Origin: Actinomycetota bacterium
GTDB lineage: Bacteria; Actinomycetota; Actinomycetes; Nanopelagicales; Nanopelagicaceae
NCBI GenBank assembly: GCA_009699575.1
Contig: WLNY01000011.1
Coordinates: 1-46,392 of the forward strand
DNA: 46,392 nt
Reading direction: 5' to 3'
A program made the translations under genes and the position numbers. Positions 16,822-23,828 of the stretch are shown here, piece by piece. The notes beneath the pieces are model-generated. The model searched no databases, was not told the origin of the DNA, and was given only the letters and a program-made list of their open reading frames with translations. Every line of letters begins with the position of its first letter. The stretch's first letter is position 1.

Positions 16822-17706
16822 CTAAAAACTCTGCAAATACTTCCGCAACCAGCGGAATCTAGATCTTGGTTTATTAGTTCTTTGTCTCAAAAAGACGCGA
16901 GCCTCTTCGCCAACTGAACCTCTTAATCCACCAGCTAAATACCAATGAGTTTGCACACTTCTAGCGAGCCTAATACCTGGATCCTCACTAGACCAAGCGC
17001 TACTTTCGTGTATTCGATATGTTGCCATGACATTTGGGGAGTAGTTAATACGGCCGCCTTCAGCTAAAGCCGCGAATATTAACCAATCAACAGGTAGAAG
17101 TGAGTGGATTCCTGCTAAATAACTTCTCTCAATAATATTATTACGAAGCATAACTGAACACGTCATTATAAAATTTCCACGACCTAGAGTTAGTTCCGGG
17201 TCTTGAATTGGAAAATTAGCCAAGGCGTTTCTGAGACCCAATGCATAATTTTCATCTTCCCGTTCATTTAGTATTTCAACAGCATGACAAGACAAAGAAA
17301 TATCTCGATTTGAAGAAAGTAGTTCTTGTTGAACCTGCAATTTATCGTTCGAGTTCCAATAATCGTCACCTTCACATAGGGCTACATATTCAGACTCTAT
17401 CCAGGGAAGGAGCATGGCTAGGTTAGAAATCCCCTTCTCCCACTGATTTTCTCGCTCGAGGATTAGTAAAAAAATATCAGGATAAGCCTTATAGAAAGTC
17501 AGAAGAATATCCCTGGTTGAATCATTTGAATTATCATCATGCACAATTACTTTAAAAGAGAAATTTACATTCTGAGTAACAATTGAATTGAGACACTGTT
17601 CAATATATTTTTCGTGATTGAATGTATTGACTAAAACACATACCTGTACGTTTGTGTCGGTGCTGCCCCACAATTCTGCATTTTCGAAATCTAAGAGAAA
17701 TTTCAT
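16822..17706 (-). CDS. Family 2 (GT-A) glycosyltransferase
   Basis: A 294-residue cytosolic protein of glycosyltransferase family 2. VCVLVNTFNHEKYIEQCLNSI (about residues 22-42) is the nucleotide-sugar-binding start of the GT-A fold, IVHDDNSNDSTRDIL (54-68) carries the first Asp pair, and CEGDDYWNSNDKLQVQQ (111-127) is the DXD-like metal/sugar site with the downstream K-x-Q motif. Donor sugar and acceptor are not predictable. There is no C-terminal membrane segment, though the last ~20 residues are very basic (KPRSRFRWLRKYLQ), which could associate with membrane. It runs opposite to the other genes of the block and is divergent from the BKACE gene. The family is typical of surface polysaccharide or O-glycan assembly. 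Confidence 0.85.
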   Translation of the reverse strand: MKFLLDFENAELWGSTDTNVQVCVLVNTFNHEKYIEQCLNSIVTQNVNFSFKVIVHDDNSNDSTRDILLTFYKAYPDIFLLILERENQWEKGISNLAMLLPWIESEYVALCEGDDYWNSNDKLQVQQELLSSNRDISLSCHAVEILNEREDENYALGLRNALANFPIQDPELTLGRGNFIMTCSVMLRNNIIERSYLAGIHSLLPVDWLIFAALAEGGRINYSPNVMATYRIHESSAWSSEDPGIRLARSVQTHWYLAGGLRGSVGEEARVFLRQRTNKPRSRFRWLRKYLQSF

Positions 17707-17785
17707 GACACCTCATGTATTTAGACTGAATTAGTTCTATACTCACACTTTGTAAACTATATTATAGAAGTGTAGGGTTTCTGGG

Positions 17786-18634
17786 ATGAAGATTAATTTT
17801 TCAGATCGGGATATAACGGTTTCTCTCTGCCCGACAGGTGCAGTACCCAAAAGAACTGATAATCCCAATGTGCCTATCTCTGCTCAAGACATTGTTTCCC
17901 AAATAAGAGAATGCTATGAACTGGGAATCACGAGTGTCCACCTTCACGCTAGAAACGATGAAGAAAACCCTGTCTGGGAAAAGAAGTACTACGAAGACAT
18001 TATTTCAGGAATAAAAAGTACGGTCAGTGAAGACCTGGCAATTTGTGTCACAACGTCCGGACGCGATTGGGAGGACTATTCAAAGAGAAGTGATGTCCTA
18101 AGAATTTCAGGGGATTTGAAACCTGACATGGCGTCCTTGACATTGTCGAGTTTGAATTTTAAGAAAACAGCTAGCATCAATTCACCCGACACAATTTTAA
18201 GATTATTAGAAAACATGAATGAAAATGGCATCAAACCAGAGTTAGAAATTTTTGACTTTGGAATGATTAACTATATGCACTACTTGATTGCCAGTGATCT
18301 TTTAAAGCCCCCATACATTGTGAATCTAATACTTGGAAACTCATTTTCAGCGCCAGCAAACTTCAATACACTAGGGAATCTTTTATCAGAGCTTCCAGAG
18401 GAGTCCGTTATTCAAGTCGGCGGAATCGCCAAGAGCCAGTTCGTTGCTAATGTACTTGGAATGGTGTCTAATAATGGCATTCGTGTTGGCTTGGAGGATA
18501 ACATTAAAAATAACAGAAACCCCGAGCACCAGCCTACAAACTTGGATCTACTCTCAGAGTCTCTTAAGGTGGCGAGTGCTCTTGGTAAAAAAGTAATGAA
18601 AGCATCAGAATTCAAAGAGTTAATTCGGGCTTGA
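17786..18634 (+). CDS. BKACE family (DUF849) beta-keto acid cleavage enzyme
   Basis: A 282-residue enzyme of the BKACE/Kce family. Known members condense a beta-keto acid with acetyl-CoA and split it to acetoacetate plus a new acyl-CoA. The zinc-binding pair is present in VHLHAR (His52, His54), along with TGAVP near the N-terminus, PDMASLTLSS, ELEIFDFGM (about 152-160), and the catalytic RVGLEDN (Arg233, Glu237, Asp238, the expected Zn and base residues). It is shorter than many members but complete. The substrate cannot be read; the family is very diverse. It is the first of three tightly packed genes with a PglD/NeuD-like acyltransferase and a DegT-type aminotransferase, an unusual setting that suggests a role in making an acyl group or precursor for a modified sugar rather than lysine or carnitine degradation. 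Confidence 0.85.
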   Translation: MKINFSDRDITVSLCPTGAVPKRTDNPNVPISAQDIVSQIRECYELGITSVHLHARNDEENPVWEKKYYEDIISGIKSTVSEDLAICVTTSGRDWEDYSKRSDVLRISGDLKPDMASLTLSSLNFKKTASINSPDTILRLLENMNENGIKPELEIFDFGMINYMHYLIASDLLKPPYIVNLILGNSFSAPANFNTLGNLLSELPEESVIQVGGIAKSQFVANVLGMVSNNGIRVGLEDNIKNNRNPEHQPTNLDLLSESLKVASALGKKVMKASEFKELIRA

Positions 18635-18642
18635 TTAACGGG

Positions 18643-19272
18643 ATGAGTAACAAGAAAAGTGAAATCTTATTCTTCGGTGTTCGGTCAGCAAGTTTTGGTG
18701 ACTTTTGCGAAGTCGCGAAAAGTTTAAGCCTAAATCCCCTGTACGTAGATAATCTTCCCAAAGGTGAATCACAAAATACAGAAACCTTTTTTCATTCTAA
18801 TGAATTAGAAAAATTTCATTTTGGTTTGCCGATTGTTATTTCCATTGTCACACCGGAATATCGAAAAATCGCAATGCTTCATGCAATAGAACTTGGATTC
18901 AGAGATTTTCCAGCATTTGTGAGCCCTAACGCAGATATCGCAAGTAATGCGACTGTAGAGTCGGGTGTGTTTGTAAATACATCATCGATTATTGGTCAAT
19001 CGGCTTATTTGGCGAGAAATTGCGTTATTAACCGTGGTGCAAATGTCGGACATGATGTGAGAATTGGCGAATTTACACATGTTGCACCCTCGGCTTGCAT
19101 TCTAGGATCCTCAAAAATTGGTGCAAACGTTTTAGTCGGTGCGAACTCCACCGTTCTGCATAACTTAGAAATTGGCCCAGGTGCAGTAATTGGGGCAGGT
19201 GCAGTGGTTATTCACGATGTACTTGCCGGACAGACTGTTGTTGGCAATCCTGCTCGAGTTATTAAGGATTAA
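18643..19272 (+). CDS. PglD/NeuD-like sugar O/N-acyltransferase (left-handed beta-helix)
   Basis: A 209-residue protein: a Rossmann-like N-terminal sugar-binding domain (EILFFGVRSASFGDF, residues 7-21) followed by hexapeptide repeats from about residue 95 (PNADIASNATVESGVFV..., VIGAGAVVIHDV) that form a left-handed beta-helix and bind acyl-CoA. The His in VGHDVRIG (about 137) aligns by context with the general-base His of PglD. It ends with GNPARVI, standard for the family. The frame is open to a TTG at 18631 inside the BKACE stop; I chose the ATG at 18643. Likely reaction: transfer of an acyl group to the amino group of a nucleotide-linked 4-amino sugar. It lies 8 bases after BKACE and 6 bases before the aminotransferase. 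Confidence 0.8.
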   Translation: MSNKKSEILFFGVRSASFGDFCEVAKSLSLNPLYVDNLPKGESQNTETFFHSNELEKFHFGLPIVISIVTPEYRKIAMLHAIELGFRDFPAFVSPNADIASNATVESGVFVNTSSIIGQSAYLARNCVINRGANVGHDVRIGEFTHVAPSACILGSSKIGANVLVGANSTVLHNLEIGPGAVIGAGAVVIHDVLAGQTVVGNPARVIKD

Positions 19273-19278
19273 CACTAA

Positions 19279-20340
19279 GTGAATACACCTTCAATACCCG
19301 TGATGAGGCCCCTGCTCGCTCCACTTGACCATGTTTATGGTTACCTGTCACAGGTTTATTCCAATGGGGTATATACCAACAACGGCCCGCTAATCAATAA
19401 ATTAGAGGAAAGATATGCTGACTATTTGCATGTAGATCCACAATTAGTTGTTGCAAGTTCAAGTGCAACCCTTGCTCTTGAGGGAGCTGTCAGGCTCAGC
19501 AAGGCTAATATTTTTAATGTTCCAAGTTACACATTCTCTGCGCCAGCACTTGCTGTTTTGAACGCTGGAAAGAAAATTGTGTTTAATGATATTGATCCTA
19601 ACAATTGGCAAATGGATGTCTCCGCTATACCCAATACATATGAGCAAGGCCTAATGTATGTATTGCCTTTTGGTTCAGAAATAATTGACTCGAAAGTATA
19701 TGAATTTGAAAATGTGATTATTGATGCAGCTGCTTCGCTTGGAAATAGAAATCTAGACCTTTCAAGAATAAAACCAAACTGGGTATTTGTTTTCTCCTTA
19801 CATGCGACCAAAGTATTGGGAATTGGCGAGGGTGGAATTTCCGTATTTGGAAGTCCTGCTGCTGCGCAAGAATATAGAGCATGGATAAACTTTGGTTTTT
19901 CCGGAAATCGAAATTCAGACTTTAGTGGGACAAATGCGAAAATGTCTGAAATTTCAGCAGCATTTGGACTTTCTTCACTGGATCTAATCGAGACAGAATT
20001 TAGTGATTGGCAACAGGCACGAGACCTAACAAACTCAATCGAGGCTGACTTAAGACTCAAATCTTTTTCAAGGCGACAACCAGGCGCAAACCCATACTGG
20101 ATAGTGGATTTCGAAAGTCCCGAAAGAAAAATAGAAGTAATTCAGAAATTATCATTTGCCGGAATTCAATCAAGAGATTGGTGGTCTCAGGGCTGCCACA
20201 AAATGACAATATTTAATGAATTTACGCAGGGTTTAACATTTCCAAACACGGATGAAATATCTGATCAAACTCTCGGGCTGCCTTTTTTTCGAGGTCTCTC
20301 AGAAGCACACCGAGACTCTATTTACGAATGCCTTAAATAA
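19279..20340 (+). CDS. DegT/DnrJ/EryC1/StrS family sugar aminotransferase
   Basis: A 353-residue PLP enzyme with GTG start. The N-terminus IPVMRPLLAPLDHVYGYLSQVY (about 6-27) followed by TNNGPL resembles the VioA/PglE-like subgroup acting on nucleotide-linked 4-keto-6-deoxy sugars. PLP features: SSSATLALEGA (about 60-70, phosphate site), Asp in VIIDAAASLG (Asp149), and the Schiff-base Lys in SLHATKVLGIGEGG (Lys178). No frameshift or truncation is seen. Coupled by position to the acyltransferase, it would make the amino sugar that enzyme acylates. No matching dehydratase/epimerase (RmlB- or PglF-like) is in the window, so the keto-sugar substrate must come from elsewhere. Confidence 0.85.
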   Translation: MNTPSIPVMRPLLAPLDHVYGYLSQVYSNGVYTNNGPLINKLEERYADYLHVDPQLVVASSSATLALEGAVRLSKANIFNVPSYTFSAPALAVLNAGKKIVFNDIDPNNWQMDVSAIPNTYEQGLMYVLPFGSEIIDSKVYEFENVIIDAAASLGNRNLDLSRIKPNWVFVFSLHATKVLGIGEGGISVFGSPAAAQEYRAWINFGFSGNRNSDFSGTNAKMSEISAAFGLSSLDLIETEFSDWQQARDLTNSIEADLRLKSFSRRQPGANPYWIVDFESPERKIEVIQKLSFAGIQSRDWWSQGCHKMTIFNEFTQGLTFPNTDEISDQTLGLPFFRGLSEAHRDSIYECLK

Positions 20341-20359
20341 AAATCGAGACCTCTAGAAT

Positions 20360-21235
20360 CTAAATATTCTCAAGAGCCTGAATAGCCGCCGTTAAGATCT
20401 CATCGCGTTTTTCAAGCACAATGGTGACATGTCCTTGGTCATCGAAGGTATTCAACTTGGATTGAGGAAGTTGTGAATTTAGAAATTTCCCTCGATCAAG
20501 AACTACATCTTCATCTATTTCTCCGTGCCATAAAGTGACTGGAACGTTTACTTCCAGAAGAGTGAATCCCCATGAGGAAATATTGGCGAGGTAATCATCG
20601 CAATCCGTTTCTGGGCCGTTGACTAAAGTTGGAGCAATTGCATTGAAGAGATCGTGTGAGAACTTAAGATATCTATCGTGGTGTAATTCAAAATTAGGAA
20701 GTCCAGAGATAATTTCAAGCAAGGATTCATGTGTGACTGCAAGGTCCTCTTCATATTGAATCCTACGATCTTCAAGAATTGCACCAAAATCTTGGAGGAA
20801 GTTTTCAATCTTGCTGCCTCGCTCTGGAGACAACCACGTAATGCTTTCGGCATCGTCAAAGTTAATAGGTGAAATTCCGGCAATTGTATGAACTGCAATA
20901 CACCCTTGAATTAGACCTGTGCCAAGTGCGCGAGCCCCACCGCCCGACCAACCAATAGATACGAATGATTTTATTTTTAAATGCTCTAGAAGTTCACGCG
21001 TATCGCTGACATCATCGATGATTCGTCGTCCTTGAAAGCGACTGCTTTGCCCGATACCAGGACGATTCACTGCTATTGCGCGTTTATTGTGCGATGCCGC
21101 ATCGTCGAGCCATGATTGCCACACATCTAGAGCAATTGTTGTGCCGTGATGAAAGATCAGCGCAGAATCAGAATCGATTCCATTGTCGGCCCATTGCAAG
21201 GTCCGGCCATCTTTCAACGAGAGTATTCCAAGCAT
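20360..21235 (-). CDS. Alpha/beta hydrolase fold protein
   Basis: A 291-residue soluble hydrolase. It has the oxyanion motif HHGTTI (about 29-34), VNRPGIGQSS (about 56-65), the nucleophile elbow GWSGGGA with Ser97, an acid residue in LWHGEIDEDV (about 236), and the catalytic His in DDQGHVTI (about 266). The family covers esterases, lipases, haloperoxidases and C-C hydrolases, and the substrate is not evident. Composition is closer to the core genome than the convergent block to its left, so it probably marks the right border of the AT-rich region. Confidence 0.8.
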   Translation of the reverse strand: MLGILSLKDGRTLQWADNGIDSDSALIFHHGTTIALDVWQSWLDDAASHNKRAIAVNRPGIGQSSRFQGRRIIDDVSDTRELLEHLKIKSFVSIGWSGGGARALGTGLIQGCIAVHTIAGISPINFDDAESITWLSPERGSKIENFLQDFGAILEDRRIQYEEDLAVTHESLLEIISGLPNFELHHDRYLKFSHDLFNAIAPTLVNGPETDCDDYLANISSWGFTLLEVNVPVTLWHGEIDEDVVLDRGKFLNSQLPQSKLNTFDDQGHVTIVLEKRDEILTAAIQALENI

Positions 21236-21269
21236 GTGGGTCTCTCATTCCCTAGGTAAGTAGGTCCAG

Positions 21270-21354
21270 CGGAGGATAGGGGATTTGAACCCCTGAAAGG
21301 TTGCCCTTTACACGCTTTCCAAGCGTGCGCACTCGGCCGCTATGCGAATCCTCC
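21270..21354 (-). tRNA. tRNA-Ser (anticodon GGA)
   Basis: An 85-base class II tRNA on the minus strand. Acceptor strands are GGAGGAT (complement of 21348-21354) and ATCCTCC (complement of 21271-21277), with discriminator G at 21270. The anticodon stem CACGC/GCGTG flanks TTGGAAA with anticodon GGA at 21320-21318. The long variable arm (AAAGGGCAACCTTT) and T arm (AGGGG-TTCAAAT-CCCCT) are present. CCA is not encoded. It reads UCU and UCC codons. Confidence 0.96.
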
Positions 21355-21384
21355 TGAGGGTGAGAACTCTAGCGGTGCTCTAAC

Positions 21385-21390
21385 TATGAT
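21385..21390 (+). promoter_or_regulatory. -10 element of the SRP RNA promoter
   Basis: TATGAT at 21385-21390 matches a sigma-70 -10 box and sits seven bases before the first paired base of the SRP RNA helix at 21398. That is the spacing expected for a transcription start at about 21397-21398. No good -35 is visible around 21362-21368. The site lies in the 44-base gap between the oppositely oriented tRNA-Ser gene and the RNA. Confidence 0.6.
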
Positions 21391-21397
21391 TAGACCA

Positions 21398-21485
21398 GAT
21401 CCCTCGTGCGGCATTACCGCACCGAACTCCCCCAGGGTAGGAATACAGCAAGGGTAGGTGCGCTCTGATGGGTGCACGAGGGGTC
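21398..21485 (+). ncRNA. ffs: Small signal recognition particle RNA (4.5S type)
   Basis: The ends form a 12-base helix: 21398-21409 (GATCCCTCGTGC) pairs with 21474-21485 (GCACGAGGGGTC), including one G-U pair. An inner helix pairs CGCACC (21418-21423) with GGTGCG (21457-21462). At the tip is the diagnostic SRP domain IV: CAGG on the 5' side, a GTA/TAC stem (21437-21439 / 21444-21446) closed by a GGAA tetraloop (21440-21443), then AGCAAGG on the 3' side, as in Ffh-binding bacterial SRP RNA. Short helices outside the 12-mer (TAGA with TCTA) may extend it to 21391-21490. It has no Alu domain. Position directly before dnaX is common in bacteria. Confidence 0.9.
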
Positions 21486-21504
21486 CTCTAAGGAAAGGGA
21501 TGCG

Positions 21505-23211
21505 ATGTCTTTAGCTCTGTATCGTAAATATCGCCCCTCAGTCTTTGCAGATGTCATCGGGCAAGAACATGTCACTGTGCCACTCTCTAATGCACTTTCG
21601 GCAGATCGAACCCATCACGCATATTTGTTTAGCGGTCCACGTGGTTGCGGAAAAACTTCGAGCGCTCGCATCATGGCGCGTTCACTCAATTGCGAAAAAG
21701 GTCCGACACCAAATCCCTGTGGGGAGTGTCAGTCATGTAAAGACTTAGTTGCTAATGGTCCTGGTTCAATCGATGTAATCGAACTCGATGCGGCAACTCA
21801 CGGATTAGTAGATGACGCACGCGATCTTCGCGATAAAGCTTTCTTTGCTCCAGTAAATAGTAAATACAAAATTTATATCATTGATGAAGCGCATCAGCTT
21901 GGGCCGGGAGCTGCAAACGCTCTTCTTAAAGTCGTTGAAGAACCACCTCCTCACGTAATTTTTATTTTTGCAACAACAGAACCTGAGAAGTTAATTTCAA
22001 CAATTCGTTCTCGTACACATCATTATCCATTTCGATTAGTTCCACCTGGAATCCTTGCGGCGCATCTCGAAAAGATTTGTAACGCAGAAGGCGTAACTGT
22101 TGCTAAAGGAGTGATTCCACTTGTTGTACGTGCAAGCGGAGGATCTGTGCGTGATGCACTTTCTGTGCTCGGACAACTCCTTGCAGGCGCAGGCGTTGAT
22201 GGCGTCAGTTATGACATTGCGATTCAACTCCTTGGGTTTACAGATGGTGCCTTACTAGATGACGCAGTTGATGCCCTTGCTGCACATGATGGAGCAACAC
22301 TTTTTCAAACTGTTGACCGAGTAATTGAATCTGGCCATGACCCTCGACGGTTCACGAGTGACCTTCTCGAACGTTTGCGCGATCTGATGATTGTTAGTGC
22401 GCTTGCTGAAACAAATGCCAACACTATTCTTCGCGAGTTACCTGACGATCAATTGGAAAGAATGCGCAATCAAGCACAACGTATTGGCGCCGCAGGACTA
22501 TCGCGCGCAGCTGATATCGCAGCGCAAGGGCTTACTGAAATGCGCGGAGCTACTGCGCCACGATTGATTCTCGAACTTATCTGCGGCCGTATCTTGTTAC
22601 CCATTGGCGATACTTCTGAAAGTGGACTTCTTACGCGTATTGAAAGACTAGAGCGTGCAGAAAACTTAGCTCCTATGTCTACACAACCTGCGGTTCCCGT
22701 TCGCGCAGCAGCTCCTGCACCACAGCGCGCGAGTGTTCCTGATTTTGTTGCGCCAGCAGTTGCGGAAGCAATACATGAAGCACCTGTGGCAATAAAGAAA
22801 GAAACTATTAAAGCCGAACCAATTGGCTCTATGGATATATCTGGACTTCGACGCATCTGGCCAGATGTTATTGAGGATGTAAAGAAGCGTCGCCGACTTA
22901 CGTGGTCTCTCCTGAGTGCCAGTGCTCAGATTCTTGGAGTTGACGATAAAAACATCACAATCGGAATCGTAAATTCAGGTGCTCGAGATTCTTTCATTCG
23001 ATCTGAGAGCGATGTAATTTTACGTCAAGCATTTATTGATGTTGTAGGGCTCGATCGAAAGATTGAGATGGTTGTTGATCCATCCATTAATCCAAATACA
23101 CCGCAAGCGCGAGCGACTCGGGTAGATGAAGCTCCAGGGGATGAGACCCAACTTTCTGGTTCGGCGCTTCTTGCCCGCGAATTAGGCGCACAAGTAATTC
23201 GTGAGAAGTAA
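21505..23211 (+). CDS. dnaX: DNA polymerase III subunit gamma/tau
   Basis: A 568-residue clamp-loader ATPase. The conserved start MSLALYRKYRPSVFADVIGQ fixes the ATG at 21505. The frame is open upstream to 21472, but that would begin inside the SRP RNA. AAGGAAAGGG just upstream is a good ribosome-binding site. Walker A GPRGCGKTS (about 44-52), zinc cysteines in NCEKG...CGECQSC (about 63-78), Walker B IIDEAHQL (about 125-132) and the sensor/SRC region TTEPEKLISTIRSRTHHYPFR are present. The C-terminal part is Ala/Pro-rich and then holds a tau-like domain after about residue 400. I did not find an A-rich slippery heptamer that would give a separate gamma product. Confidence 0.95.
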   Translation: MSLALYRKYRPSVFADVIGQEHVTVPLSNALSADRTHHAYLFSGPRGCGKTSSARIMARSLNCEKGPTPNPCGECQSCKDLVANGPGSIDVIELDAATHGLVDDARDLRDKAFFAPVNSKYKIYIIDEAHQLGPGAANALLKVVEEPPPHVIFIFATTEPEKLISTIRSRTHHYPFRLVPPGILAAHLEKICNAEGVTVAKGVIPLVVRASGGSVRDALSVLGQLLAGAGVDGVSYDIAIQLLGFTDGALLDDAVDALAAHDGATLFQTVDRVIESGHDPRRFTSDLLERLRDLMIVSALAETNANTILRELPDDQLERMRNQAQRIGAAGLSRAADIAAQGLTEMRGATAPRLILELICGRILLPIGDTSESGLLTRIERLERAENLAPMSTQPAVPVRAAAPAPQRASVPDFVAPAVAEAIHEAPVAIKKETIKAEPIGSMDISGLRRIWPDVIEDVKKRRRLTWSLLSASAQILGVDDKNITIGIVNSGARDSFIRSESDVILRQAFIDVVGLDRKIEMVVDPSINPNTPQARATRVDEAPGDETQLSGSALLARELGAQVIREK

Positions 23212-23215
23212 ATAG

Positions 23216-23824
23216 ATGAGCGGAATGTATGAAGGTGCAATTCAAGATCTCATTGACGCACTTGGTCGCCTTCCTGGAATTGGACCGAAATCAGCACAAC
23301 GAATCGCATTTCACATTTTACAATCTGACTCAGAGGTCGCTTCAGCTCTCGTTGATTCCATTCGCACAGTAAAAGAACGCGTGAAGTTCTGTACTCAATG
23401 CGGAAATGTTTCAGAAGAAAGTGAATGCCGCATCTGTCGTGATCCTCGTCGTAACGCTGCCCAAATATGCGTAGTAGAAGAAAGCAAAGACGTCATTGCT
23501 ATTGAGCGCACCCGTGAATTTCGAGGCAAGTACCACGTGCTAGGTGGAGCAATTAGTCCGATTGATGGAATCGGTCCAGATCAACTGCGTATTCGTGAAC
23601 TCATGGCGCGTTTGGCGGACTCATCAATTACCGAAGTAATCCTTGCTACCGATCCAAATCTTGAAGGCGAAGCAACTGCGACCTATTTGGCACGCCTCAT
23701 TGCCCCACTTGGAATAAGCGTTTCACGTCTAGCAAGTGGCCTGCCTGTTGGTGGTGACCTTGAGTATGCCGATGAGGTAACCCTTGGTCGCGCATTTGAA
23801 GGCCGCCGTACAGTAGAAAATTAG
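23216..23824 (+). CDS. recR: Recombination mediator RecR
   Basis: A 202-residue RecFOR-pathway protein that helps load RecA at gaps. Helix-hairpin-helix [20 protein letters not shown] (about 17-35), four-Cys zinc finger at about 59-74 (CTQC...CRIC), then a Toprim domain with [21 protein letters not shown] and [15 protein letters not shown]. Start may be 23216 or the ATG at 23225, which matches the usual MYEG beginning. Only four bases separate it from dnaX. The ybaB/ebfC gene that normally sits between dnaX and recR is absent here. Confidence 0.95.
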   Translation: MSGMYEGAIQDLIDALGRLPGIGPKSAQRIAFHILQSDSEVASALVDSIRTVKERVKFCTQCGNVSEESECRICRDPRRNAAQICVVEESKDVIAIERTREFRGKYHVLGGAISPIDGIGPDQLRIRELMARLADSSITEVILATDPNLEGEATATYLARLIAPLGISVSRLASGLPVGGDLEYADEVTLGRAFEGRRTVEN

Positions 23825-23828
23825 AAAG

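Noticed and set aside
21472..21504. Upstream GTG start for dnaX
   Set aside because: It begins inside the paired 3' strand of the SRP RNA, and the conserved DnaX N-terminus starts at 21505.
22470..22856. 128-codon minus-strand frame within dnaX
   Set aside because: Antisense shadow of the Ala/Pro-rich DnaX linker; no start signal or motif.
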